A DNA stretch of 64,000 nucleotides, taken from the NCBI GenBank assembly GCA_039105265.1, contig JAPFFF010000010.1, positions 4,712,001 through 4,776,000 on the forward strand. Reading direction: 5' to 3'. Each line of letters begins with the position of its first letter. Position 1 is the first letter of the stretch. This stretch comes from Tritrichomonas musculus. Its lineage: Eukaryota > Parabasalia > Tritrichomonadida > Tritrichomonadidae. Positions 30,987-42,260 of this stretch are shown piece after piece. A model generated the notes under the pieces. It made no database searches, was not told the origin of the DNA, and saw only the letters and a program-made list of their open reading frames with translations. A program made the translations under genes and the position numbers.

Positions 30987-31817
30987 TTAATTAATAGAGT
31001 CATAAATGCTGAGAAGTCCAGATCTTTTTCTAGTTATTAAAATCATAAGACAAGGGAAAACTTCTGACAAAAAAGCTGATATGGATGTATTGATGAAATT
31101 TTCAAGCCTTCGACCTCCGATTTTATTCATAAGAACATATAAAAAGAAAATAAGGGAGCCAGATCTAATGTATAAAGGTATAACTAAGCATAGAAGCATC
31201 CAAAAATAGGCAGATTCTTTATAATTGGAACACAATGGTTGGTTTGACATTCGAATAATTATAATTGAATAAATTAAAATTATAGTAGCTGTGAAAAAAT
31301 CACGGATAATTGCAAGTAGTACCTCAATTTCATGAATAATATCTGTAAAGTCGTAATTTTGAATGAAAGATAATGTTAAAACAGCAATAAGAACAAAACC
31401 TAGAGTTAAAGTAAAAATCAAAAGACAATTAAATACAATTTTGGTCCTCTCTCGTAAACCTGAAGTTGAATCATTTGAAATTAGATTAACACAAATAGAA
31501 ATCCATAGATAAAATAAAAAGAGATATGAGATGGTAAGTAAGTATGATGGGAGACCAATTGTAATTGGATCGCACATATATAAAGTTTTGTATTTGTCAG
31601 GAAATTGCATTGTAATTATTGCTTGAGCAATATAACCCAAACCACGCATAAGTACACTTACTACGAATAATATTTGTGATGACTTATAACAAGGTAATTT
31701 TGGAGTCAAGGTTTTGAAATCTTTCCAAATAAAAATACCATATATAATTCCAATTATGACGCATATAATTCCGCCAATAAAGTATACTCCTTCAAAGTAA
31801 ATTGGTGGTAATTCCAT
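30987..31817 (-). CDS. Seven-TM protein, THH1/TOM1/TOM3-like
   Basis: A 276-residue integral membrane protein with ATG at 31817. Seven hydrophobic segments can be placed at about residues 8-30, 45-65, 85-112, 127-152, 165-190, 203-228 and 238-260. Family-like features are the short N-terminus, a SSQILFVVSVLMRGLGYI second helix, and SYLLTISYLFLFYLWISIC in helix 3. Plant members act at the tonoplast and eukaryotic relatives have GPCR-like topology, so a sensory or trafficking role is possible. The frame is intact and convergent with the giant surface gene. A TTTCAAAT element lies about 10 bases upstream of the ATG. The family assignment is by topology and motif texture only. Confidence 0.6.
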   Translation of the reverse strand: MELPPIYFEGVYFIGGIICVIIGIIYGIFIWKDFKTLTPKLPCYKSSQILFVVSVLMRGLGYIAQAIITMQFPDKYKTLYMCDPITIGLPSYLLTISYLFLFYLWISICVNLISNDSTSGLRERTKIVFNCLLIFTLTLGFVLIAVLTLSFIQNYDFTDIIHEIEVLLAIIRDFFTATIILIYSIIIIRMSNQPLCSNYKESAYFWMLLCLVIPLYIRSGSLIFFLYVLMNKIGGRRLENFINTSISAFLSEVFPCLMILITRKRSGLLSIYDSIN

Positions 31818-32438
31818 TGTATTTGAAAAAAAAAATATTACTAATTTGTTTATAATTTTTATCTTGGTTTTGAAAATATTATCAATTTTTATATCAATAT
31901 TGAAAGAATAAAAACAATATAAAAAAATTATGATTGAAAATTAATCTAATAAAAAAAAAATATGGCTAATATAAATTTAATTATATTTCATACACTGAAT
32001 TCTAAAGAGGGAAAATTATTTTATAATATTTCAAAAGGAACTTTTTATATACTCATTAATAATTTCTTTATCACTTTTTCACATATATTAATTGAGAAAA
32101 CACAACTTTTTAAGCCATCCGTTGCTATGCATCCAAAATATATTTTTTTGAGAACTTTTTGAAAACGATAGATAATCGTTTAGTGGTTGAAAATTGAGTT
32201 AAAAAAACATATTAAAAAAAATTTGTGATTTAAGATCATTCTAATTAGTTGTTGTAGCTTTGGAAATTACAGTTGGAAGTCGCTTAAAATGTTGTATTCC
32301 TTTAATTATAATTTTAATACTTTAATTATTTATATTACAATTTGCGGCCTATAAAAATATCAAAAGAATGACAATCCTTCAGTAGCCAATATTTTATAAT
32401 AATAAATGATGAGGAAATTAATAATATTATCGATAATA
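31818..32438. other. Intergenic DNA, nothing recognised
   Basis: AT-rich spacer. The small frame at 31962-32162 is Ile/Phe-rich and has no family resemblance. The right boundary is the inverted-repeat element starting at 32439. Confidence 0.5.
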
Positions 32439-33492
32439 GAGTATCAAGAAAAAGTGGACATCGTTAAGATAAAGTGGCCATCACATAACTTTTTGATCTC
32501 AATATTTTGATAAGACATTCAAAGTTTGAATATAGTTGTCAAAAATTCTGATGGATAAATATAAAGAATTGAAAAAAAATAAAGAGTTTCAAATGAAGGT
32601 ATTTCTATTCTAAAGCTATTTTTTTGATTTTTATCTTTGTTTTTCTTATGCTGGTCATAGATAAGCATTTGATTTGGCGTCAAAGAGATTTCCAGCATGC
32701 TTTACTATGATAAATAAATATAAAGTATTGAAAAGAAAATTTTATTAAAGAGTTTCAAATGAGGGTATTTCGATTCTAAAGCTATTTTTTTGATTTTTAT
32801 CTTTGTTTTTTCTTATGCTGGTCATAGATATTATTCTGAATTTGATATCCTCGGACTTTTGAACAGAAACGAACATTAAAACCAGCAATTTCGACGTGTG
32901 GACTTGCAGCATATCTTACTGGTGTTATTCCAAAGGTCACTTTTCATCTTATAGTTGTATCTTATCATGGAACGGAAAATAGAGATAACTAAAATTTAGG
33001 TCTGTTCAGAACTACAAGGTTCTAAAATCTTTATAGTTAGATTTTGGGATTCAGGATCTAAACTGTTGAGGCAGTTTTCGTGTGATTAATCTTTTTGCGA
33101 AATTTTAAAAACTTTATATTTCAATTAAAAACTTTCAGATATTTCAAATTTTTAAAATAGCAATATATGCTCATATTTTATTTTTATCAATATATATCTT
33201 TATTTTAATATAAAATTTTATATAAATTATTATATATTATATAAATTTCATTACGTTTTTCAAAATTAAATAAGATAAATATGCTTATTTTGGTCATTAA
33301 ATATAATTATATTTGAATAAATTCTTTAGAAAATATTTGAATAATCTCTATCAATTTATTTTGTAGCACGATGTCCACTTCTTTTTTTCTGAGAATTTTA
33401 TTTTAATTTTGAATTCCTTATCAAAATATTGAGATAAAAAAGTTAAGTGATGGCCACTTTATCTTGACGAAGTCCACTTTTTCTTGATACTC
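32439..33492. mobile_element. 1054-bp non-autonomous element with about 80-bp TIRs
   Basis: The first 80 bases (GAGTATCAAGAAAAAGTGG...) are inverted at the other end with only a few mismatches. A TAATA direct repeat (32434-32438 and 33493-33497) flanks it; a simple TA duplication is also compatible. Inside, a block of about 110 bp occurs twice in direct orientation (about 32553-32663 and 32712-32831). A minus-strand stretch near 32840-32945 reads KVTFGITPVRYAASPHVE and could be a scrap of transposase. The superfamily is not settled. Confidence 0.75.
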
Positions 33493-33633
33493 TAATAATT
33501 AATATTTTTTGCTATGAAATTCTTTTTTATTATAATTTTTAGTATTAGAATGATGCCATATTATTCATCAAAAAGCATCGATTTATGGTTTAAAAAAAAT
33601 AATAGTCTCAAAAGTTGACAAATCGTAAAGAAA

Positions 33634-34700
33634 ATGGATGAAGAATTCTCAAATTCAGGTGCAATTCAATATCAAATTTAGAAAGTTGGAAACGATCATA
33701 AACTATCTCATAAAGCTTAATTCAACTCTAAATACTAAAAAAAAGATTTGATCGTCCTTCATCAGAAAAATCAGGTTTTATCAAAATCAATCTTGGTGTA
33801 GACATGAATAAAACAGCATTGCCAAATTTTCTTAACAAAAATGATAGTTACTAAAATATGTTTGAAAATAATTTCAAATACGATTTTTGAGCATGAAAGA
33901 GACAAATTTATTCAACATCATCAAAGATAAAAAGATAATACTTTCATCAACAGTTTCAACAAATTTGATTATGGATAATCAATATTTTTGCTTACATAAT
34001 TATTGACTTCGGATTCAACAAATGGGTTATATATGTAATATATATACTCAAAAGATTATTTTTGTCTAATAAGCTTGTTGAAACCACTGATCAGTGATCA
34101 TGATATTATTCAGCTTTAAATCACGTTAGAACAATTGGTTATCGTAGAAGTATTTGATGATAAACATCAGTTCAAAAATAACAACCAGAATGTCATCATC
34201 CCTGAAATCAAGCAAATTTAGTTGTTCTAACATGTAACAAACTTTCACCTTTTATTTACAATAAAAAGATAAGAAAAACAAATCATGTCAGTGATTATTT
34301 TATGGGCAGGAATTTGTTTTGCTATGAATGCAAAAAATGACATATTTGGTTTGATTGGTATGGATACTTATATGGATTTGAGGAGAATTCTTCCAAAATC
34401 AAAAATTGATCATTAATTTGGTAATGCATTTACTAATTTTGCTCTTTTTGTTGAAAATCCTTATCCTAAAATGACTGTTGGTGAAATATGTAAGCAATTA
34501 AGTAAAAATTTCAAATTTATCAGGAATATTATTGGTTTTATAAAGAATATCTTTTTCCACTCGAAGTATTCCGCGAATATTGAGCCGTTTACCATGTATC
34601 AAATGTTGGTAAAGTATCAATTAAAGATCCTTTAAAAAATTTCCATTTACAAGTAACAAGCTATAACAAATTAAAAGTGGAAACTGGCCTAAATGACTTT
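33634..34700 (+). pseudogene. Decayed acyltransferase/condensation-like gene (tentative)
   Basis: Broken coding-like sequence on the plus strand. The best stretch (about 34290-34560) reads IILWAGICFAMNAKNDIFGL, then LRRILPK and FGNAFTNFALFVENPYPKM. The LRxxLP...FGN pattern resembles the C-terminal part of alcohol acetyltransferase or condensation-domain proteins. Several stops and frame changes interrupt it and the N-terminal half is barely readable. The identification is weak. Confidence 0.3.
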
Positions 34701-34850
34701 ATCCTACACTTCTGATTATTTTTTATTTTTTTTTTTCTCATTTCTTTTTTTTTTAATGAAAAAATATCTTGAGGGCTTGAAATGAGCTATCCAAAAAGAT
34801 TTAGTTACATTTCCAAATGAATATAATGGGAAGTTGATTAAAAAAATCAT

Positions 34851-35259
34851 TCCATTTTTTCGGACAATCGTTTTTTTCTACCCCACTTTTTGAATTCATG
34901 GAAAGTTAAAAACCGCCATCTTAAGTTGAAATTTAACTTACTCTGTTAAGAAAATTAACCAAAAAAATCGTAAATTTAAATTTTTCTTTAAAATTATAAC
35001 TATTTGCTTTTTTTGATATAATTTTTTTTTATTTTTACATAATTTTTCAGGAATTTACGCACCAGTGATCACCACAGGGCTGCTCGAAGCCGAATCAGGC
35101 TCCTTGAATTGCTAGATGAATCGGGAAGCCATTTGAACTAAATATTTATGCATTATTTAGTAAAAATTGAATAATAAATGTATAAAAAAGTATTCAAAAA
35201 GTTTAAAAGTTTTCAAAAAGTGGCGTAGAAAAATACGATTCACCCATTTTTTCAATGGA
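34851..35259. mobile_element. About 400-bp MITE with TTTTTCTACNCCACTTTTTGA termini
   Basis: Inverted termini: CAATCGTTTTTTTCTACC and CCACTTTTTGA at the left, and the complement of AATCGTATTTTTCTACG and CCACTTTTTGA at the right. No coding sequence. A GC-rich hairpin patch (about 35050-35120) lies inside. A single copy of the same terminus occurs at 62183-62213. Boundaries are accurate to about 15 bases and no clear target-site duplication was found. Confidence 0.55.
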
Positions 35260-35263
35260 GATA

Positions 35264-35918
35264 ATAGGGGGATCAACCGCCAAAAAAATGTCAGAAAAAT
35301 AATATTTTAATTTTTTAAAAAAATAAATAGATAGTTTTGTTATCCAATCTATTGGAATTCATCTGCACATTCACAAATAGCGGACACTTTTAATTTGAAT
35401 ATATAAATTTGACCTTTTTTAATCGTCAAAAGTTAAAATCTTCAATAGATTGGATATTTTGGAAAAAATTATTCGTAGAACATGAAAATATATCATGTAC
35501 AATGTATTAAGCTAATAAAAAAGTCAATTGACCAGCTATTTGAATAACAGTTAAAGTCGCATTTTTTTTCGCATAACATGTCATGATAACTTTCATTGTC
35601 CGCCATTTATGAATGAATTGATGAAATTAAATAAAAACAATTTTTAAAAAATAAAGTTATATTAATCTTTATTTTTTAATATATGGATTAAAATAAAACA
35701 CATTATTTATTAAAATATATATATAGTTTTCATATGACATGTCATGACAAATACATTCGTCCGCCATTTATGAATGTACAGTTGAAATCAGATAAAAATA
35801 TTTTTTTATAGAATGTATTTGTGTTACACTTTAAATCCCCATATTTATTTAAAGCCAAACTCAAATTTTTCCTCTCTCTTTAAAAATTTGACCATTTTTT
35901 GGCGGTTGATCCCCCTAT
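35264..35918. mobile_element. 655-bp MITE with 8-bp target-site duplication
   Basis: The ends are inverted copies beginning ATAGGGGGATCAACCGCCAA. The direct repeat TGGAGATA (35256-35263 and 35919-35926) flanks it. It inserted at the right edge of the neighbouring MITE. Two internal direct copies of a block containing ATGTCATGA and CCGCCATTTATGAATG occur at about 35570-35610 and 35735-35775. The 8-bp duplication and G-rich terminus suggest a hAT-like origin. No transposase is encoded. Confidence 0.85.
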
Positions 35919-35926
35919 TGGAGATA

Positions 35927-38900
35927 TCAATAATAATAATAAAAAAAAGATAAACAGATATTTTTCAATGATAAATAACACGAAAAAGAATCTAAATATA
36001 ATTTTAGAGGCGATTACTACCTCATTTGTAATAATTACATAACAATTGTTGTAGAACATCAAGATTAGGAAATTTTCTACAGAGGAATTCTGTAACATAT
36101 AAGTTACATTAGCTAAGAATAAAATGTCCCTAAAAGATCAGATAACCGCCAAAGGAACTCATTAACAATATTTTCAATAGCATTTTTCAAAAAGTCGAAA
36201 TTAAATTAATTTTTAAAAAGTTGATATGAAACCATCGTTTTTAAATCAAAAAGTTATCCTTTGGGTATTTCAAGTCTATGATGATTTTAAGGATAAAGTT
36301 GGATTATCTCAAGTTTTTGAATGAACCTCAAAAAAAATTGAGTAAATTTTTATACTAAAAAAAAATCATTTTTGGTTATTTTTCATATATTTTACTATAC
36401 AAATGATAGAAGTTTTTTTTTATTTGTATTTATGTATTAATTGCTAATATTTACATTATTAATTCATATGTAATATAATATAAGCATTTTATATAGGGAT
36501 AATATGAAAATCATAAAAAATCAATATTTCAATATTATCAAATAATTGAGTATTTTTTTTTGTTTTCTCAAAATATTGAATTAAAAGTATTATTAAATAA
36601 AAATATAATTTTTTTGCCGAAATTAAAGAAAGATTCCATATAAATATAATATTTATTTTATATTATTAATATTATATATATTATAGCAAATATTTTCTTT
36701 TTCCGAAACCTAATTGATATGAGTTCTTTTATCTGTGTTAAAGGCTATTTTATTAATAATATTCATATACATTTGTTATCATATCTTTTATAACATAGAT
36801 TTTGAGCAAAAATCTTTTATAATAGTTTAAAAGGAATAAAAATAATTATGATATTTCAGTGAGTTTTCTAAAAATATCTTCACTAAGGCTCATTTAAATT
36901 TCAATAATTTAATTCCAATCTTTATTACCTGAAAACGGTATATAAGCCAAAAAAAAAAAAAAAAAACATTAATATAAATTTTCAATCTAAAAAAAAAAAA
37001 ATACATCATCAATAGCATCGATTGGAGCTAGTATTCTTAATAAATAAGAAAACTTCAATAAAATCGGTTGTTCAAGTAATTCAAATTTATCATTTTGTTT
37101 GGAAATCCAAATCCTTAAAATCAACAATTGTTTGGAATTCTCAAAGGATTTATTTTTCAAAAAATATTTGTCCATTCCTGAACTTTTTCTATTTATTTAA
37201 CCAAATATGTAATCAAAAGAAACTCAAAATACATATTGGGTTTTTCTATTTTTTTATTCTTTTATTTTTGGAGAATCAAAAGAAAAAATATTTTTTAATT
37301 TTTATTATCTAGTTCAGTTATTTTATTTTAATCTAAATATTTTTTCTTATAATTTGTTTTATTTAACAAGATAAAAGGAAAAAAAAATATATAATTATTT
37401 CTGAAAAATATTTTTCAGTTAATATTTTTAAAATTCAATTAATTTCATTATGGAATTTTTTTATATTTGCAATACTTTAAAATAAATATTAAAGTTGATT
37501 TAAATATATTAGAAATATTTATCGATTATTGAAAAAATACTTAAAGCATTGAAATAATAAACTATATTGAAAAGTTAAATAAAAATAAAACACCATATAT
37601 GTAAATTTTATCAATTAAATTACTATTAACATTTATTTTAAATAGCATTAATCTTTTAGAATTGCATTTATATATTATATTAATAATTACTCAATTTAAT
37701 CGAAAAGAAATGAAAAAGATATTTAAAAAATATGTATTTTTATTTTAGAAATTTGAATACTAAACAAAATTTATCCGTTATTAAGAAATTTCATCAAAAT
37801 TGTTCAATTTGAGCAACAAGTTTCTCAATTTGGATTCTATTTTTCCATATCAAAATGGTATCTCAGTATGCTACATTGATTGACAATCAAAATATATAGG
37901 CGTTACTCAAGAAAATCCAAAAAATGCAATCATATTTCTTTTTCTGATTCATTTATTAAATTTCCAGATATGACGAATTATTAACGACATATTAGCTAGT
38001 ATGATCATACCTTTTTTAAATGTCAAAATTGCTTCTTTCTAGAAGATCCAACTACCTATATGAAAATAATTGAATTTTTTTCAATGGTACGATATTCCAA
38101 TATCATTTTCCAAATGAATATTTTATATTTATTTTCATAAATTATGTACATTAATTGGAAATCTTCGGGATTTTATATATTTTCAATATGGGTTCAATAA
38201 AATCAACAGATAAAAAAAAGAGGTCTGAAAATTTCGATAAAAAGTTCTCTTAATTTCATGTATGACAGTGATAGACCTACAAAACTACATTCACTTTTAT
38301 ATATAATTAATGCATATTTTTAATATATACTTATTATTAGTAAATACTTATTCATTACATGATCCAAATATCTGATTTTTTCACTTTTTTATGCAATCAT
38401 TTTCTAACCATTTTATTGGCATGATCAAAAAATTTCGATGATTTCACGTTCATTAAAACATAATGCACAACAAAAAATTCATTAGAAAATCCTGTGAGAA
38501 TTGTTTTTTTGGGATTGATTTAAGAGGAGCTTTGAAAATATTGAATACCTATAGAAATAAATTCAATGCGTATTCAATAATTTCTGTGCAAATTCAATTT
38601 TTTTCAATTTTTTTCAATTAAATTTAAATCCAACTTTATCCTTAAATCATTTTAATCGAGGCTTCAAATTGGTGGTCATTTTTGGTTGGAAATGACCTTA
38701 TTTTAAAGAATGTTATAACTCCAAATTACCGGTATCAATCATGCAGCAATTGATATAATTCATTATAACAATGAAGTAAAATCTATTATAAATGATCACA
38801 TAGAAGTGCCATAATATTATGAAGATTCAATGGTTTTTAATGTTGAATCATTTTACTAATTTGTATTCTTCTATATAAAATATAATTAACTTAGATGCAT

Positions 38901-39403
38901 TTATCATATTGAATAAACAGAGATATGGGGCCTGGCTTATTTAATTTAGTCATACTAATTTTAAAAAATAAAAGAATATAAAAAAAGTAATAATTCATTT
39001 TACTGAGACCCGATAAATAGCAGCATCGGAAATCATCCTTGATTAACATTTATTTATTTTTTGATTCAGTTAAATACGCAAATTAGATAATCATTTTTTT
39101 TTTTTTTTTTTTTTTTTTATTATTATTATAGACCATATAAAGGTAGAAAAAAAGATGGATTTTATATAATATTGCAATATGATATAATATACGATGACTC
39201 AAATCTAATTTCTGAATAGAATGATAAAATTGACGTACAATATAAAAATAAATTTATTTATTTTTTTGAGAGAACATTTTACAAATTGATAAGTTTATTT
39301 TTTTACATAATTGAAATTGAAAAAAACAAAATATCTTTACCAATATAAAATAAAAAAAATTAAATATAGAATATATATTTTTTTCTTTACTTATTTTATA
39401 AAT
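35927..39403. other. Long AT-rich gene-poor region
   Basis: No supportable gene. An inverted pair of about 40 bp sharing AAGGATAAAGTTGGATT lies at about 36267-36304 and 38626-38668 and may be the ends of an old 2.4-kb element. A short coding-like scrap (FKCQNCFFLEDPTTYMK, near 38020-38070) is inside it. Poly-A and poly-T runs are common (36950-36965, 39095-39118). This region also forms the 3' flank of the transposase gene at 39404. Confidence 0.5.
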
Positions 39404-41449
39404 TTAAATTTCATTTGGTTGAGAAAAGTAATGCTTATTTTTGATCATATTAAATCTGCATAAAAGTTGTGATCCTGATGTATAACTTTCATTTTTTTCA
39501 GAATAATTGGTTGATAAATATGGTTTAATGTTTAAAACTTTTAAAATTTGAATAGTTTCAGGTATATTTTTTTCTGAAAAAGTGCTAATTTCATTTACCA
39601 CAAATTTCCTTATATAAAAGCATTCATTTATTATTTTTTTATCATCTATATCAATATTGTCATCATCATTGTAAGTAGGAACTCCTGCTATATTATTTTC
39701 TTTGTAATTTGGAATTTTCACTATGTTATTTTGAAAAAAAATTTTCTTTTTAATTATTTTCCTAGCAACTATGCTCAAAAATAAATCGGCATCAAGTGAA
39801 TCATTAAGATCAGATCTTACATTCCCAAAAAAATTTTCTTCGCATTTAGTAGATATTCTTTCAGTACCAACATTTTCGGAACTATTTTTTATGGAATCTC
39901 CTAAGCAAACTATAGAGTTCAAGTATCTTATAAGATCAATTTTTCTATAAAAAGATAATTTTAATGTATTTTTTGTTTTTTTTGAAGAAAAACGATCATT
40001 TGGATCTGAATTTGGGAAATTGTGAAGTTCAAATTGAAAAATTGAGAAGGCAATATTCAAAAGATTCAATCGGTCTTGTCGTCCAATAAAAAGAACTTTA
40101 TCTGCTAAATACCAAAATGTGAATGGTAACAAATAATAAGCAAAAGATATAGTTTCTTTTTGTTTAAGTGATTCAATGAGAACTTTTGGTGAAAAAAATT
40201 CTAATGCATATTTATCTTTAAATCCACTTTGTATACTTTCATCAGTAAATGCTTTACTTTTTCCTACAGTTAATCCTAAATATAATCTTACAACATGTTT
40301 ATCAACACTCTGTGATTTTTTATTTAAATATAATTTGCATCTAAAAAAACGTTTTTTTTGGCTTTTTAAAGCGTGAAAAAAATCTGTAGAAAATGATAAT
40401 TCTGGCATATTTTTAATTGAATCATACATACTCTGAATTTCTGGGTTATATTTTTTATTTATAATAGATGTGTGCCATGGATTAGTGGGAGTGTCTGCAT
40501 CAGTACATATATATTTAATTACAAAACCGTTATTTTTAGCAATTTCTCTAATTTTTTTTGAATTTTCTAATGTTTTTTTACTCATCCGACCGTTTAAGTC
40601 AAATTCAATATAAATTGGAACATTTGGATAAAAATTATTTATTGGTTGAAGGTAATATAAGCATAAATAATTATTTTTTTTATGATTATTGAAAAACATT
40701 GGATTTCTTATTCCAATAGTTTGGTCAATTGCTAATGAACAGTTGATTAATGATTCAAAATTCTGAAAAAAAGTATTTTTAAATTCATTAAAAATAAAAT
40801 CCGTTTTTTCAATTGAAGTAAGTGATATTTTATAATCTCCTAAATATTGACGTGAAAAATAATATAAAGTTGTGATAGAAGGTACAGGTATAATCTTTTG
40901 TAGTGCTTTATATGAACTTGTATTAGTAAAGTACAATCCAAGACAAATGGTCTTATAAAAATCTGAATATCTTCTTCCATAAACTGAAACTTTTGCATTT
41001 TCTATTAATTCTTGTATGAATAAATCAAAAGAATCATTGTTATTTTTTCTAAATAACAAATATTCAGTTGTATCATACCATATTTCACTTTTTTTATTTG
41101 ATTCTGATTCAATTGTAAATTCATTAATAGCTTCTTGATTTTTTTTATTTAAGTCATCTATTTTAGCTTTTAATTTATTAATTTCTTGAATTAGTCTAAT
41201 ATATTTAAAATAATAGGAATTTTTTTTAGAAACATCCTCTTTTAGCTTGTTGTTGTACTCTTTAATTTGTTCAATTTCTTCTAATAATTTTTTGTTTTCT
41301 ATTTTCAAATTTTGAAGAACTTTTTGATATTTATCTTCCATTTTGAGATAATTATTTTCCAACGTAGTGATTTTTTCAAGTAATTGTGTAATTTGAATAG
41401 ATTGCTGTTGGTTTAGTTCCCAAATATGATTATATGAAAGTTGATTCAT
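39404..41449 (-). CDS. Transposase, P-element/THAP9-like
   Basis: A 681-residue protein from ATG 41449. Residues about 10-120 are a Leu/Lys/Glu-rich coiled coil where THAP9 has its zinc finger and zipper. The core GRRYSDFYKTICLGLYFTN plus SITTLYYFSRQ resembles the YS-LTLHFYSP and LPHPSTLRRW signature of P-element transposases. DQTIGIRNPMFF offers the first catalytic Asp, and CEENFFGNVRSDLN matches the C-terminal ENFFG-IR motif with the catalytic Glu. The likely role is DNA cleavage and joining of its own element. The frame is intact. No THAP domain is visible and no terminal inverted repeats were found around it, so it may be immobile or domesticated. The assignment is by motif only. Confidence 0.55.
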   Translation of the reverse strand: MNQLSYNHIWELNQQQSIQITQLLEKITTLENNYLKMEDKYQKVLQNLKIENKKLLEEIEQIKEYNNKLKEDVSKKNSYYFKYIRLIQEINKLKAKIDDLNKKNQEAINEFTIESESNKKSEIWYDTTEYLLFRKNNNDSFDLFIQELIENAKVSVYGRRYSDFYKTICLGLYFTNTSSYKALQKIIPVPSITTLYYFSRQYLGDYKISLTSIEKTDFIFNEFKNTFFQNFESLINCSLAIDQTIGIRNPMFFNNHKKNNYLCLYYLQPINNFYPNVPIYIEFDLNGRMSKKTLENSKKIREIAKNNGFVIKYICTDADTPTNPWHTSIINKKYNPEIQSMYDSIKNMPELSFSTDFFHALKSQKKRFFRCKLYLNKKSQSVDKHVVRLYLGLTVGKSKAFTDESIQSGFKDKYALEFFSPKVLIESLKQKETISFAYYLLPFTFWYLADKVLFIGRQDRLNLLNIAFSIFQFELHNFPNSDPNDRFSSKKTKNTLKLSFYRKIDLIRYLNSIVCLGDSIKNSSENVGTERISTKCEENFFGNVRSDLNDSLDADLFLSIVARKIIKKKIFFQNNIVKIPNYKENNIAGVPTYNDDDNIDIDDKKIINECFYIRKFVVNEISTFSEKNIPETIQILKVLNIKPYLSTNYSEKNESYTSGSQLLCRFNMIKNKHYFSQPNEI

Positions 41450-42260
41450 GATTTAGATTAAGAAAAACGCCTATAAAAAATTGAATTAGTTTTTTTATGA
41501 AATATTTGAATGATCAGAAAATTGTGTTAAGTTTTATGAAATAATTGTATATCTCAGAATATCGAGTTCTTTTTTATGAAATAATTGAGAGTGTGTAAAA
41601 TATAAACAATTGAAAAATTATGAGTAAAATAACATTTCTGATGTGAAAAAATAAGTAAAGTATTCAAAGATAAGATCTATCTAGAATAAAATTCCCATCG
41701 TCGGAATTTTGGATTTTATAAAATAATTCTTCTTAAAATTGCAAAATATTATCAATATTTCAAGTTTTAACTCAAACTAGCCAGATTTTTTGAATCAAAA
41801 TTCATGGAATCATCTATGGATTCAAAAAGATGTGAGATATTCTAAATATATTTTTTAAAAATGTTATTACTTTTAATGTATATTTTACAAATAAAAATAA
41901 ACATTCATAGTAAAATTTTTGCAAAATTTGTATTTTTGTTGTCATTTTTTGAATACATAAAAATTGAATGTACACCTTAATAGGGTCTATTATTATTTAT
42001 ATTTGAATCTCATAAAAAGACGATAGAAACAATTTTACATCAAACACCCACCGAAAATTGTTTGATCTTATGAACGGAGCCATAGAATATTTCAATTTAA
42101 AATGGTAATACAATTGTAAACCAATCAAATTTGATATATAAATATTACCATTCTACTTTATTTATTTTTTTTTTTTTGAGTAAACGTTGCTAAGAATTGA
42201 AAGAAATAAATGTTTCAATAAAAAATATTTTACAAATATAAAAATATTCTTATTGTAATA
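41450..42260. other. Intergenic DNA upstream of the transposase gene
   Basis: AT-rich sequence with no coding frame. It ends at the TTGTAATA target-site copy (42253-42260) of the hAT-like element. No terminal repeat matching the flank of the 39404 gene was found. Confidence 0.5.

Noticed and set aside
31006-31209. Plus-strand frame over the 7TM gene
   Set aside because: Antisense shadow of the intact THH1/TOM-like frame.
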